DNA from: Hamiltosporidium magnivora
Taxonomy: Eukaryota > Microsporidia > Dubosqiidae
DNA: 11,120 bases
Assembly (NCBI GenBank): GCA_004325065.1
Contig: PITI01000542.1
Coordinates: 1 to 11,120 of the forward strand
Reading direction: 5' to 3'
The translations under genes were made by a program, and so were the position numbers. The notes beneath the pieces are model-generated. The model searched no databases. It was not told where the DNA came from and worked only from the letters and a program-made list of their open reading frames with translations. Position 1 is the stretch's first letter. Each line of letters opens with the position of its first letter. Of the stretch, positions 1 through 7,895 are shown in pieces.

Positions 1-1580
1 TGTTAAATAACAATAGTAAATTAAGACGGGAATTAAATTTTCTTAAAAGTTTTTATACCAACCTGTATAAAAGAGGTTATACACTTTCAATAGCAATATC
101 TATTCTGTTAAAAACTCTCAGCTATTTTATAGACAGGTACTTCTTAAGAAAATATATATGTTGCATATTTTTAAGCTTAATTAATATTATTATATCTATA
201 AATGATATTTATTATACTTCGGTACTGGAAAGATTGAAAAGTGGAATAGAAAATGGTGTGTTGTTGAGTGTTTTTATTGATGAGATACCTACATATATGT
301 TTGTGGGGTTTTTTAGTTATTTGGAATGGATGTTTAATAAGAGCGTGAAGCCTTATTTTGATTTGTGTGCTATCGTATATCTAATTAGTGGCTTATTGTT
401 GTGGAGAGTGAGTAGAATGGGTGTTATTAAGGAGATTAATGATAATGGAGGCTTTAGTAGTATAAATAGTGGTAGAAGTGTTATTAAAGAAAGAAATCGT
501 AAAGGTTTTAATGAGAAAAAATGTGTTTTTAAAGGTAAAAATGGTAATGAATGTAAATATAAGGGTGTTAATGACTGTAATGATTCCTATTGTAATGAGT
601 GGGGTGTTAATAATAAGAATGATAAAGCGTGTGTTAATTATATGACTACTAATGTAAATGGTATTAATGAACCAACTAATGATATAAAGGATGTTAATAA
701 TATAGTTAATTGTATTAAGGGTGTTAATAATTGTAATGATTATTGTTGTAATAGAAGCCCTGACACAATTGATCTTATTCAAATGTCTGATTATGTTTCT
801 TTATATACAGATGAAGAGAGAAGTATGGCTAGAATTAATCCATATTTGTGTGAAGATAAGTTTATATCTAATAAAAATATATCAATGGATAGTAGCTTAA
901 CTGATGAAAATGGTTTTGAAGAATTTGATGATGTTTATACTCCAAATGCTACTCTTTCTGTTTTATTTGATAAAAATTCTGATGAAAAATCATTTAATTT
1001 AGATAATATATCTAACGAATTGATTTCTAAAAATGTAAATAATCCAACATCAATGATTTCCGGTTTTGGTAATATTACTAAATCAAGTATATCAGAAAAT
1101 AATTTAAGTATTCCGGGATCGAATACATTTATGGCTTTTTTACTTTTGGTAGGAAAAACAATTTGTACTATGAATGACACATTAATATACTTTTTCTTGA
1201 TAACTGATATGAGTGAGGAAAGTTATTTATTAGTATATTTTTCTGTAGAATTTTTATTAAAAACTATACAAATACAGGTGAGAAGATGGTTTTATCATTT
1301 TATGGTATTCAAATGTGTTGTGGCATTGCTGTGTTTATATTTTGTTGTGTATAGAAATATTTTACAAATGTATTTTTTTACATTTTTTTTGTTTATAATT
1401 AATGGAGTAACTAATCAAATGATGTATTATACTTTCAATAGAAAGGTTGAAGGATGTGTAGGAGAGCATATTTGTGACCTATTAGTCTTTTTTGTTGTGA
1501 GTACTGTCGAATTGTATTTTCATAGAAAAGGTGGTAAGAGTTTTAAAGATTTTATATTTTTTACCACGATTAGATTGTAG
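1..1580 (+). CDS. 5'-partial polytopic membrane protein with long Asn/Cys-rich loop (unknown function)
   Basis: The reading frame with codons starting at positions 3, 6, 9 and so on is open from the left edge to the TAG at 1578-1580, giving 525 visible codons. There is no ATG before position 240; a TTG at 234 lies mid-frame and is not a credible start. The true start is therefore upstream of the window. Hydrophobic stretches are visible at about 155-205, 258-335 and 357-404. A hydrophilic loop of about 240 residues follows (roughly 405-1120), rich in Asn, Lys, Gly and Cys early and in Asp, Ser and Asn later. About six hydrophobic segments follow from 1125 to 1517, then a short basic tail. Membrane blocks on both sides of a large central loop recall a transporter fold such as the MFS, but I see no diagnostic motif. 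The loop looks lineage-specific. I do not recognise the family. The coding strand is poor in C over 400-760. Confidence 0.72.
   Translation, partial: LNNNSKLRRELNFLKSFYTNLYKRGYTLSIAISILLKTLSYFIDRYFLRKYICCIFLSLINIIISINDIYYTSVLERLKSGIENGVLLSVFIDEIPTYMFVGFFSYLEWMFNKSVKPYFDLCAIVYLISGLLLWRVSRMGVIKEINDNGGFSSINSGRSVIKERNRKGFNEKKCVFKGKNGNECKYKGVNDCNDSYCNEWGVNNKNDKACVNYMTTNVNGINEPTNDIKDVNNIVNCIKGVNNCNDYCCNRSPDTIDLIQMSDYVSLYTDEERSMARINPYLCEDKFISNKNISMDSSLTDENGFEEFDDVYTPNATLSVLFDKNSDEKSFNLDNISNELISKNVNNPTSMISGFGNITKSSISENNLSIPGSNTFMAFLLLVGKTICTMNDTLIYFFLITDMSEESYLLVYFSVEFLLKTIQIQVRRWFYHFMVFKCVVALLCLYFVVYRNILQMYFFTFFLFIINGVTNQMMYYTFNRKVEGCVGEHICDLLVFFVVSTVELYFHRKGGKSFKDFIFFTTIRL
558..752 (+). repeat. Imperfect repeats in the Asn/Cys-rich loop of the membrane protein
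   Basis: Two related units encode YKGVNDCNDSYCN (558-596) and IKGVNNCNDYCCN (714-752). Between them are partial echoes such as WGVNNKND, TNVNGIN and KDVNNIVNC. At DNA level the recurrent core is GGTGTTAATRA followed by TGTAATGATT. This is seen directly. It suggests that the loop grew by duplication and divergence of a short Asn-rich unit. The Cys residues recur at similar spacing, which might mean disulphides or metal binding, but that is inference only. Confidence 0.6.
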
Positions 1581-2280
1581 ATTCGTAGACTCTAATTTTT
1601 TAGAAAAAATGAACTAAATAATAATTATTAAATTTTTTAGAGATATTCCTTAATCTAATGTGATATAAAGTTTAATTTAATATTTTTTGATATTCGTATT
1701 TTATTCCTTGATTTTTCTACAGTTTATAAAATTGGATTTTTTCGGTAAGATTGGAAAGAAAATTTAATTTTAGTCATTTTTTAAGAATAAGTAATTAATA
1801 TCCAGAATACCGTTTCGTCTGGTTTAGTTAATAACATAGAGTGTGGAAATGTTCTTTTTGGTCGAGTTTTGATAATACAAATATGTTCTTTCTAACTTCA
1901 TTTGAAATTTGGACATAATATAAACTTTTTTAAACTTTAAATTTAAGCTTTTCTGATATCCTGTTATATACAGTTTTTTTTTTGAATTATTTTATAATTC
2001 TCTTTGATGCTTGTACCATATTAAGTAAACTTTTAGGATATTTGATTATGCCTTACTAAAAGACGAAATATAAAATATTGTTTCTACACTTCATCCATAT
2101 AAATTTTTTTTTGAACTTGCAATTATTTAAAAAATCTTAATTGGTTGAATATTGAGTATCTGTTGATTTTTACTATGTACTTTTAGTTTTAGATGAGTTT
2201 CTTGATTTAAGTTTTTCATCAGAAACTAAATATCAAATATTTTCCTACAAATTCTATTTTCGGATTTTAATAACTACTAA
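1581..2280. other. AT-rich gap with no supportable gene
   Basis: About 700 bases lie between the stop of the first membrane-protein gene and the retrotransposon relic. Stops occur in all six frames at about the density expected for such AT-rich DNA. Short Lys/Asn/Ile-rich open stretches on the minus strand (for example around 1831-1930) are no longer than chance would give. No tRNA, strong hairpin or tandem repeat was seen. Confidence 0.6.
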
Positions 2281-2550
2281 CTTTGCGGCGCTACGCTACA
2301 GCACTCGGAGAGCTCGGGCCTCCTTAACGATTCTCCTCTATTGTGACTAAGTTTTCCATCGCAATAGATTGAGTTTTCTTAGATTCTTTTCTATATCGCC
2401 TAGCCATGTTTTTCTTGGCCTACCTCGTCTTCTCTTACTTTTAGATGGAGATCTAAGAATTTCGCTTACAGCTCTTTCCGTCGACATTCTTTCTACATGC
2501 CCTAGACATCTAAGTCTTTCGTATTCAGAAAGCAATAACAAAATGTAACT
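2281..2550 (-). mobile_element. 5'-truncated non-LTR (LINE) retrotransposon relic: C-terminal end of reverse transcriptase ORF
   Basis: On the minus strand the frame with first bases at 2541, 2538 and so on encodes RLRCLGHVERM, a variable spacer, then RRRGRPRKTWLGDIEKNL. This is the characteristic C-terminal tail of many arthropod-type LINE ORF2 proteins (R-L-R-W-x-G-H-V-x-R-M ... G-R-P-R-x-x-W). The same frame continues through two TAG stops (2347-2349 and 2338-2340) into RRIVKEARALRVL. That is the usual last segment of these proteins, and a further TAG at 2296-2298 probably marks the natural end. There is no ATG start and no upstream RT or endonuclease sequence; an in-frame stop lies at 2554-2556. 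The copy is therefore 5'-truncated and broken, as expected of a dead LINE insertion. GC content falls sharply on both sides. I saw no clear target-site duplication. Assignment to a LINE clade is not possible from this fragment. Confidence 0.85.
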
Positions 2551-3394
2551 TTTTTAGAATTAATAAAAAAAAACGTTAAGAAATGTATCGGAACTTAAAT
2601 TTTTTCTCTTCTATAAAATACGGTATGATGTTTAAAATATACTTTAATGAATTGTTCTAATGTATAAATTTTGGCAAAAAAATATTAAAACTAAGGAAAA
2701 GTTAATATAAATAATATTTTTAAGTCAAAATTGCATTTCCACCTTCACTATTAGAAAATATATGACTAGATAAGAATTGTTTATTGTTAATCTATTAGCT
2801 AACCATAGAGATATTTACTAAATATTACCGTTCTAAATAAAGCTTAATTGATAGTTGTTTAATTCTATAAAATTAATAGATGAGTAGCATTCTTATGCTG
2901 ATCTTTCGTTTCTTTTTGGAATGGGAGATGATTTATTTTGAAAAAGTTTTAGTAAAAATAAGTTTTTTGGTTTATAAGTCTATAAAATATTAAATGAATC
3001 AAAAAAACTAGAATTTTAGGTTTTTAAAAAAAAATATTTTGAAAATCCCAAGTATTTCTTTCGGTAATTTTTTAATTAAATTTTTATATATTTCCATTCA
3101 TTAAACACAGTTATAGATTATTTTTTTTAGAAACAGAACTAATACAAAAAAATTGTTTATAAAATCTGTTTAAACTAAAAGGAATTCAAATGTTTTTTTA
3201 TGTTCATTTTAAAAAATATATAAATACTAGAATTTCAAATCAAAATTATATGTTGTTCAAGCATATAAAAAGATTTACAGAAGAAATATAAATATTTTTT
3301 ATTTTATTAATAATTATTCTATTTTTTTGAGAATAAAAATTTTTTCCAAAAAATATTTAATCTTTTCCTAAATTCTTCACTTTTTTTACTTTTT
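2551..3394. other. AT-rich gap with no supportable gene
   Basis: This stretch is A/T-run-rich DNA between the LINE relic and the next gene. The only ATG-started frame worth naming is 2880-2993 (+), 37 codons and hydrophobic, which is within chance length for this composition. No RNA gene or repeat was recognised. Confidence 0.55.
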
Positions 3395-3415
3395 AAATTT
3401 GTACTTAAACATCCC
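3395..3415 (+). promoter_or_regulatory. AAATTT plus CCC start-proximal motif
   Basis: AAATTT at 3395-3400 is followed by CCC at 3413-3415, which sits three bases before the ATG at 3419. Microsporidian genes commonly carry a CCC-like motif immediately upstream of the start codon, often with an AAATTT-like element further upstream. The C triplet stands out in a C-poor region and supports the chosen start. Function is inferred from that known pattern. Confidence 0.55.
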
Positions 3416-3418
3416 TAA

Positions 3419-4132
3419 ATGTTTTATATTCTAGAAAATATATTAAGATGGTGGTACTTTGACGATAAAATATCCATTAGTGTTGTTACTCAAGATGAGA
3501 TGAAAATGAATTTTACAGATTTAAAATACAGCGTGGAATTTTATAGGCCAAATGAAAAAAATGAAGGACATAAATATCCTGTTTATGGTTTTGTACATAA
3601 AGAAGAAATGTATTGGTTTACCACATACGATGGTAAAAAAATATCTAAAGAAATGTTAGAAAAATGTGTTAAAGATATTGATAATCATTTAGAAGAAAAT
3701 ATTCAATTAAAAATGAATAAAATAAAAAAAATATTTTTATATTTTATGGTGGGTATATGTGGTATTATATTTGGAAGAAATTTATTAAATGGTTTTCGAA
3801 GTAAAGGTATTGTGGGAATAGGAACGAGTTTTATGGAAATTTTTATGTATTTTATGATCAGTGGTGGCTTTCTTAATATGTTGAGTGGTTATTATGGTGT
3901 GAGTAGTGTGTTTAAATATTATCAATCTAGTTCGTATCAATTTGTTGATGAAAAATACGTTTTTATATGTTTAATGTTTTTTTTCAGTTCTTTTTTTGAA
4001 AAGTGTTTCGAACCTAAAAAACACAAAATAATGTATTTTGTTTGGTTACTTGGTGTGATGGGGCTGTTTAGATATGTATTGTACATTATTAATGTGAAAG
4101 GAGGTAGTTATCCTTTTTATTTTAAAATTTGA
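3419..4132 (+). CDS. Hypothetical membrane protein with soluble N-terminal domain and about four membrane segments
   Basis: This is a 237-codon frame opening with ATG. An in-frame TAA lies directly before the ATG (3416-3418), so the start is fixed if translation begins at an ATG, and CCC lies just upstream. Residues 1-100 are hydrophilic and mixed in charge, with an aromatic patch (YPVYGFVHKEEMYWFTTYDG, residues 53-72) and an acidic amphipathic stretch at about 76-98. Hydrophobic segments follow at about 104-119, 136-158, 178-194 and 204-225. There is no N-terminal signal peptide, so the first 100 residues are probably cytosolic, or lumenal if topology is inverted. I do not recognise the family. 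The length, the good residue diversity of the soluble half and the start-proximal motif make it a credible gene. It probably acts in an internal membrane or the plasma membrane. It is not visibly related to the upstream membrane protein. Confidence 0.78.
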   Translation: MFYILENILRWWYFDDKISISVVTQDEMKMNFTDLKYSVEFYRPNEKNEGHKYPVYGFVHKEEMYWFTTYDGKKISKEMLEKCVKDIDNHLEENIQLKMNKIKKIFLYFMVGICGIIFGRNLLNGFRSKGIVGIGTSFMEIFMYFMISGGFLNMLSGYYGVSSVFKYYQSSSYQFVDEKYVFICLMFFFSSFFEKCFEPKKHKIMYFVWLLGVMGLFRYVLYIINVKGGSYPFYFKI

Positions 4133-4444
4133 ACCGGAATCTTGCGTATAATTAAAAATGATTCTTAAATATTTTTTAGGACTAAAATTTTTCATTTCAA
4201 TTTCTATTTATTTTATTCAGTGTAAGCTGAGTTTGATCATACAATTTTTGTTTACGCCTAACTTTATAACGGTGTTTAAATATATTTTATAAGACACTCG
4301 AGTAAATAATCAAATGTAGTTTTCCGATTTTTAATAACAAAAGTCAATTGATTAATAAATATCCTACTTAATTATAAACTTGGCATATTTTATATTTTTT
4401 TCATGAAATTACCGTATTTTTTGGTTTTATATAGATAAATATTC

Positions 4445-4797
4445 CTCGGCACTCAATCGGAATATCTTAATGTCCATATCTCGAAAATTTTCATCCAAAG
4501 AAAGTTTAGATACTATTTTCTATCCTAGAAAGTATAGTTGATTCTTTAATTTCCGTTTCTGGATTGTTTTGTCGCTGATTCAAATCATCTCATGTAGCAC
4601 ATAAATCAAGGCATTCTTTATTGCTTAATCTACACTTTTCGATCAATATAAACTTCGAGTTAATATATATATTCCGATTAATCTAAAGCACCTAGACATT
4701 ACAATGATATACCAGCAGTTATTATCTAGGTTCTGGCTATAGTAACTTTCAAAGGTTAATTTTTTGTATCTCCCCGGCACTAAGTCTTTTAATCGGA
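4445..4797. repeat. Diverged repeat motif and 11-bp inverted repeat in a less AT-rich island
   Basis: CTCGGCACTCAATCGGAAT (4445-4463) is echoed by CCCCGGCACT (4772-4781) followed by AATCGGAA (4791-4798) after a short insertion. In addition AATCGGAATAT at 4455-4465 has a perfect reverse complement, ATATTCCGATT, at 4669-4679. CG-containing 8-11-mers recurring this often are unexpected in DNA this AT-rich. They could be the ends of a decayed short mobile element or diverged copies of a dispersed repeat. No recognisable transposase is present. Confidence 0.35.
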
Positions 4798-5086
4798 ACC
4801 GAAAAAACTAGTTTTTCATGTTTTTATTAAAATTACTTGCAATTTCAATCGTGACACACAATTAGTTACATAAAAAACTACAAAATATTCTTTGCAAAAA
4901 TATTTCTCCATTTAGCAAAGCCTTTTTCTATATAAATTCTCCTGAAAAAACACAAAATAAATTTGTGTTATTCAGTTTATTAAAAATTCAAACAATTATT
5001 TCAAGCCAATTTAACATAATTATAACTAACTATATATGTTTTAATAGATGACTTCTCTTCACCAAAGAATCTTAGGTTTCATTTTA

Positions 5087-5356
5087 AATCGATTTAATAC
5101 TGGCTTCTTTTTTTGTTTTTTTGCTTATTTCTACCTTTTTTTTAATCTTTTTTTCAAAATTTAAGTCCAACTTTGATTTAGATCTTTCTATTCACTCTTT
5201 GAGGTTTCCTAATTTTTGTTTTTACTTGCTTGGTGATTTGTTTCTCGCTGTTGTCATCTCTAGTGAATGTATGGATTGTTTAAGTTTCTTGTCTTCTTGT
5301 ACTGCATTAAGTTCTACCATTTCCCTATTATCATCTAAACTTAGTTTTGATTCTAA
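5087..5356 (-). pseudogene. Possible decayed gene on the minus strand (unidentified)
   Basis: In the minus frame with first base 5356, about 90 codons are interrupted by only two stops: TAA at 5222-5224 and TGA at 5192-5194. The translation is hydrophilic, for example DNREMVELNAVQEDKKLKQS and later IERSKSKLDLNFEKK, and lacks the Phe/Ile/Asn-only look of random AT-rich DNA. The opposite strand carries an 83-codon Ser/Leu/Phe-rich frame starting at a TTG (5121-5372). It resembles the antisense shadows seen over the A-rich minus-strand symplekin gene. I read this as a relic of an A-rich coding strand. A plain pyrimidine-rich tract, which also lowers stop frequency on both strands, is a real alternative. 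No family is recognised. Confidence 0.3.
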
Positions 5357-6474
5357 TTATATTCAAGATTAAAAAAAATTTCCAAGTTTTTCTTTAGTAC
5401 GCTTAAAGTATCACATACCTATATTCTTGCTGGTATTCGAAGCTTTGTAGTGTAAATTTTATGGATTTAGTTCAAATCGATTTTCTATACTATTTTAGGA
5501 AATATCCAAATACTGTATTATGATAGACTCAATTCTTTAAAAACAATCCTAATTCTTGAATAATTTAGTTTTGACAATTAGGAAGCCAGTTTCGCGAAAT
5601 TTTTTCAATTATATTATGGTATGGTAATCAATTAAATATCGAAGCAACGCTTTTTCTTCAAAGTGTGTCCATATAATTACAATAGCTACAGATTATAATA
5701 GAATGGATATATCTATAAATATACGAATTTTAATTAATTTAATTTAAACTTAAAAACATTTTAGAACTTATACAGTACAAAAATATGAATTAATGGTTGA
5801 TATAATATAAATAAAACTATTCAAAAAATTTTTCATATTCTTTTTCTGGAAGTATTCGAATAGAAATATATTACTTTACAATTTCTTTACGAATTTATTT
5901 AAAATGTATGATATACGGGTATTATTGTTTTTTGACTAAACTATATTGCTGTAAGGTCATATATAAAATCAATTATTAAATGATTTTTTTAATATTATGT
6001 TGGATTCGTAAAATTTGTAACTTTATTTGGAAAATATTTAGTTTTTTAGTAAATTATGGCTCATAAAAATATATTAGGATCAGTGTAGAATCTTAGTAAT
6101 CAAATAGGAATACCAGAAATATTTCTCTCTTTTTGATTCATTAATCAAAATTTTTAAAAATTTATAGTTTTTTTACAAACTTTGTTCACAAAAATAAAAC
6201 ATAAATATTTTAAACGTACTTCTACGAAATTATAAGTGTATATTTTTCATTTAAATATTTATAAGACAAATAATTCTACAAATCATGTGATGTTTTATTC
6301 TTTAAATATAAATTTATATACAATTTAAGTTTACTCTAACAAATTTTTATTTTAATAAAATCTTAGATCAATGATTGAAACAAATTTTCTATTTAAGTAT
6401 AAATTAGACACAAAAAATTAATTAAAATTTTATTTAACTCTGAAATATTTAAATAAAATATAAATAATCCTTAT

Positions 6475-7110
6475 ATGAAGGTTATAACATCGTTAGTAGT
6501 TCTAAATTCATGTGCCACTGAATATCTTATGATATTTCTTCATGGGTTGAACAGTAACGGTTATGAAGTTTCTAAAAAATTTTGCGATCTTGCAAATCAG
6601 TATAAAAATATAAAAATGGTATTTCCAACTTCTGAGAAACGTAAAGTTGGAATTTATAATAATGAATGTGTAAATGCGTGGTACAATATTACTACTAAGA
6701 ATGTTTCGATGGATGAGGATTGCCAAGGTCTGAATGAATCTATGGAAAGTATTTTAGACCTAATCAATTTTTATGGGTTTAGACCTGAGTCGGTTATAAT
6801 AGGTGGGTTTTCGCAGGGTGCAGCTATGGCTTTATATACGGCAATGAATAGCTATTATAGGTTCAGAGTCGTACTCTGTTTTAGTGGCTACCTTCCATGC
6901 TTTTTGAGTACAAAAAATTGTGTGGAGCAGAGAATCGTTATGACTCATGGAAAGAAAGACAGCGAAGTACCGTATATATTTGGTTGGCTTTCTTACGGTG
7001 CACTTCTTGTATTCAAACAATGTGTAAAATTTATTTCATTCGATGGGCCTCACGAATTCCCTCCAAATTATGAAGATCTTGTGCTTGGAAAATATAGAAT
7101 GCTTAAATAA
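6475..7110 (+). CDS. Acyl-protein thioesterase / lysophospholipase-like serine hydrolase (phospholipase/carboxylesterase family)
   Basis: The 211-codon product matches the family of acyl-protein thioesterases (human LYPLA1/APT1) in length (typically about 220-230) and motif order. FLHGLNSNGYE at residues 21-31 is the oxyanion-loop motif. FPT at 50-52 and NAWYNI at 67-72 correspond to the family's P-T/A and AWYD region. GGFSQGAAMAL at 110-120 is the nucleophile elbow with Ser113. LCFSGYLP is at 134-141, THGKKDSEVPY at 157-167 carries Asp162, and GPHEFP at 191-196 carries His193. The Ser-Asp-His triad is complete. Family members remove palmitate from Cys of proteins, or hydrolyse lysophospholipids, in the cytosol; which substrate is used here cannot be told. 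There is no signal peptide. The start is the first ATG after the in-frame TAA at 6454-6456; only CC, not CCC, precedes it. An AATAAA overlaps the stop. Confidence 0.92.
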   Translation: MKVITSLVVLNSCATEYLMIFLHGLNSNGYEVSKKFCDLANQYKNIKMVFPTSEKRKVGIYNNECVNAWYNITTKNVSMDEDCQGLNESMESILDLINFYGFRPESVIIGGFSQGAAMALYTAMNSYYRFRVVLCFSGYLPCFLSTKNCVEQRIVMTHGKKDSEVPYIFGWLSYGALLVFKQCVKFISFDGPHEFPPNYEDLVLGKYRMLK

Positions 7111-7114
7111 TAAA
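7109..7114 (+). promoter_or_regulatory. AATAAA polyadenylation hexamer overlapping the thioesterase stop codon
   Basis: AATAAA starts in the TAA stop (7108-7110) and runs into the 3' flank. Very short 3' ends with a poly(A) signal at or over the stop codon are known from compact microsporidian genomes. The hexamer is common by chance in AT-rich DNA, so this is only suggestive. Confidence 0.3.
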
Positions 7115-7895
7115 AATTCATCGTTTGACTTGCTTTTATATGTAATCAATACTTTTTTTCTACCATTGTTAATATATTAAGAGCATTGTTTAACTTTCAT
7201 TTTAAATTTCTAATCTAGTATATCAAATTTTCTCTATCTACTCATGATTATTTAGTTATGAATTTATAATATTTGAACACAAATTACGTTTTTAAGGAAT
7301 TCGCTAATATTCACTTCTATATTTAAACATTAGGATTAGATTTCTAACTTATAAACAACTTGAATTTTTATTAAAAATAATTTCAGACTTCTGATATTCA
7401 GTTTTACAAATATTTAATTTATTTATGATATAAAGTGTTTCAGCTACAATAGATATTTATATAAATGATAGAAAACTGACACTCAGTCTAAAAAAGTATA
7501 TGCATTGTAAGTATTTCTGAATTCTTCTAATTTTACAACAAATATAAAAATTAATGTTTTTAATTATTTATTTATAGTAAATATTTAATATTCTATAATT
7601 GAATCTTTAAATCCGTTTTTTTATATTGATCGTACAATAATATATTTAAAAGATATAATTGTATATCAAAATCAATACTGATTAAATAAAAACATTATCT
7701 ATTAATTTGATATTTAAAATATTTTTCCTTTCTCATTTTTGAAAGACTTTATTATAGAAAACATAAATAAATTCAGTCGTAAAAAACTGTGATAGATTGT
7801 AACAGAAGTATTTAAATGAACAAAGAATAATAGAAAGTAAAAGAGGCGTTATCTACTATTGAAATATAATAAAAATATTTTTTAAAAAAAATAAT
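7111..7895. other. Convergent intergenic gap, nothing recognised
   Basis: This region of about 785 bases lies between the 3' ends of the thioesterase and symplekin genes. It is uniformly AT-rich with stops in all frames. No tRNA, repeat or conserved peptide was seen. It should hold only the two 3' untranslated ends. Confidence 0.6.

Larger units (their letters stand above)
4133..6474. other. 2.3-kb gene-poor gap with compositional islands
   Basis: There is no intact gene here that I can support. An ATG frame at 4158-4292 (+, 44 codons) is hydrophobic and Phe/Ile-rich, beginning 26 bases after the preceding stop; it could be a chance frame. Two stretches, 4441-4800 and 5087-5356, differ from the rest in composition and are listed separately as possible relics. 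A perfect small inverted repeat (8-base arms, 4-base loop) sits at 6131-6150 but is entirely AT-type and probably fortuitous. The remainder is A/T runs with dense stops. Confidence 0.55.

Noticed and set aside
393..782. 129-codon minus-strand frame opposite the Asn-rich loop
   Set aside because: It is Ile/Thr/Asn-rich and an exact antisense shadow of the repeat-built loop; no motif.
935..1180. 81-codon minus-strand frame
   Set aside because: Antisense shadow of the membrane-protein gene, whose frame is open through the region.
1561..2280. Apparently coding-like minus-strand frame running from the LINE relic down to about 1560
   Set aside because: I counted about ten stops per 120 codons in part of it, which is what random DNA of this AT content would give. 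The peptide look (Lys, Asn, Ile) comes from base composition.
2880..2993. 37-codon ATG frame (+)
   Set aside because: Too short to exceed chance in this composition; no upstream CCC motif and no recognisable sequence.
4158..4292. 44-codon hydrophobic ATG frame (+) just after the 3419 gene
   Set aside because: It could look like a signal peptide, but Phe/Ile-rich frames of this size arise by chance and no start-proximal motif is present.
5121..5372. 83-codon plus frame starting at TTG
   Set aside because: No ATG at the start; Ser/Leu/Phe-rich composition typical of the antisense of an A-rich strand. The minus strand reads better.
6131..6150. Perfect hairpin with 8-base arms
   Set aside because: Almost only A/T; such palindromes are expected by chance here and nothing nearby gives it a role.
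6508..7020. Two minus-strand frames within the thioesterase gene
   Set aside because: Shadows of a gene with a complete catalytic triad on the plus strand.
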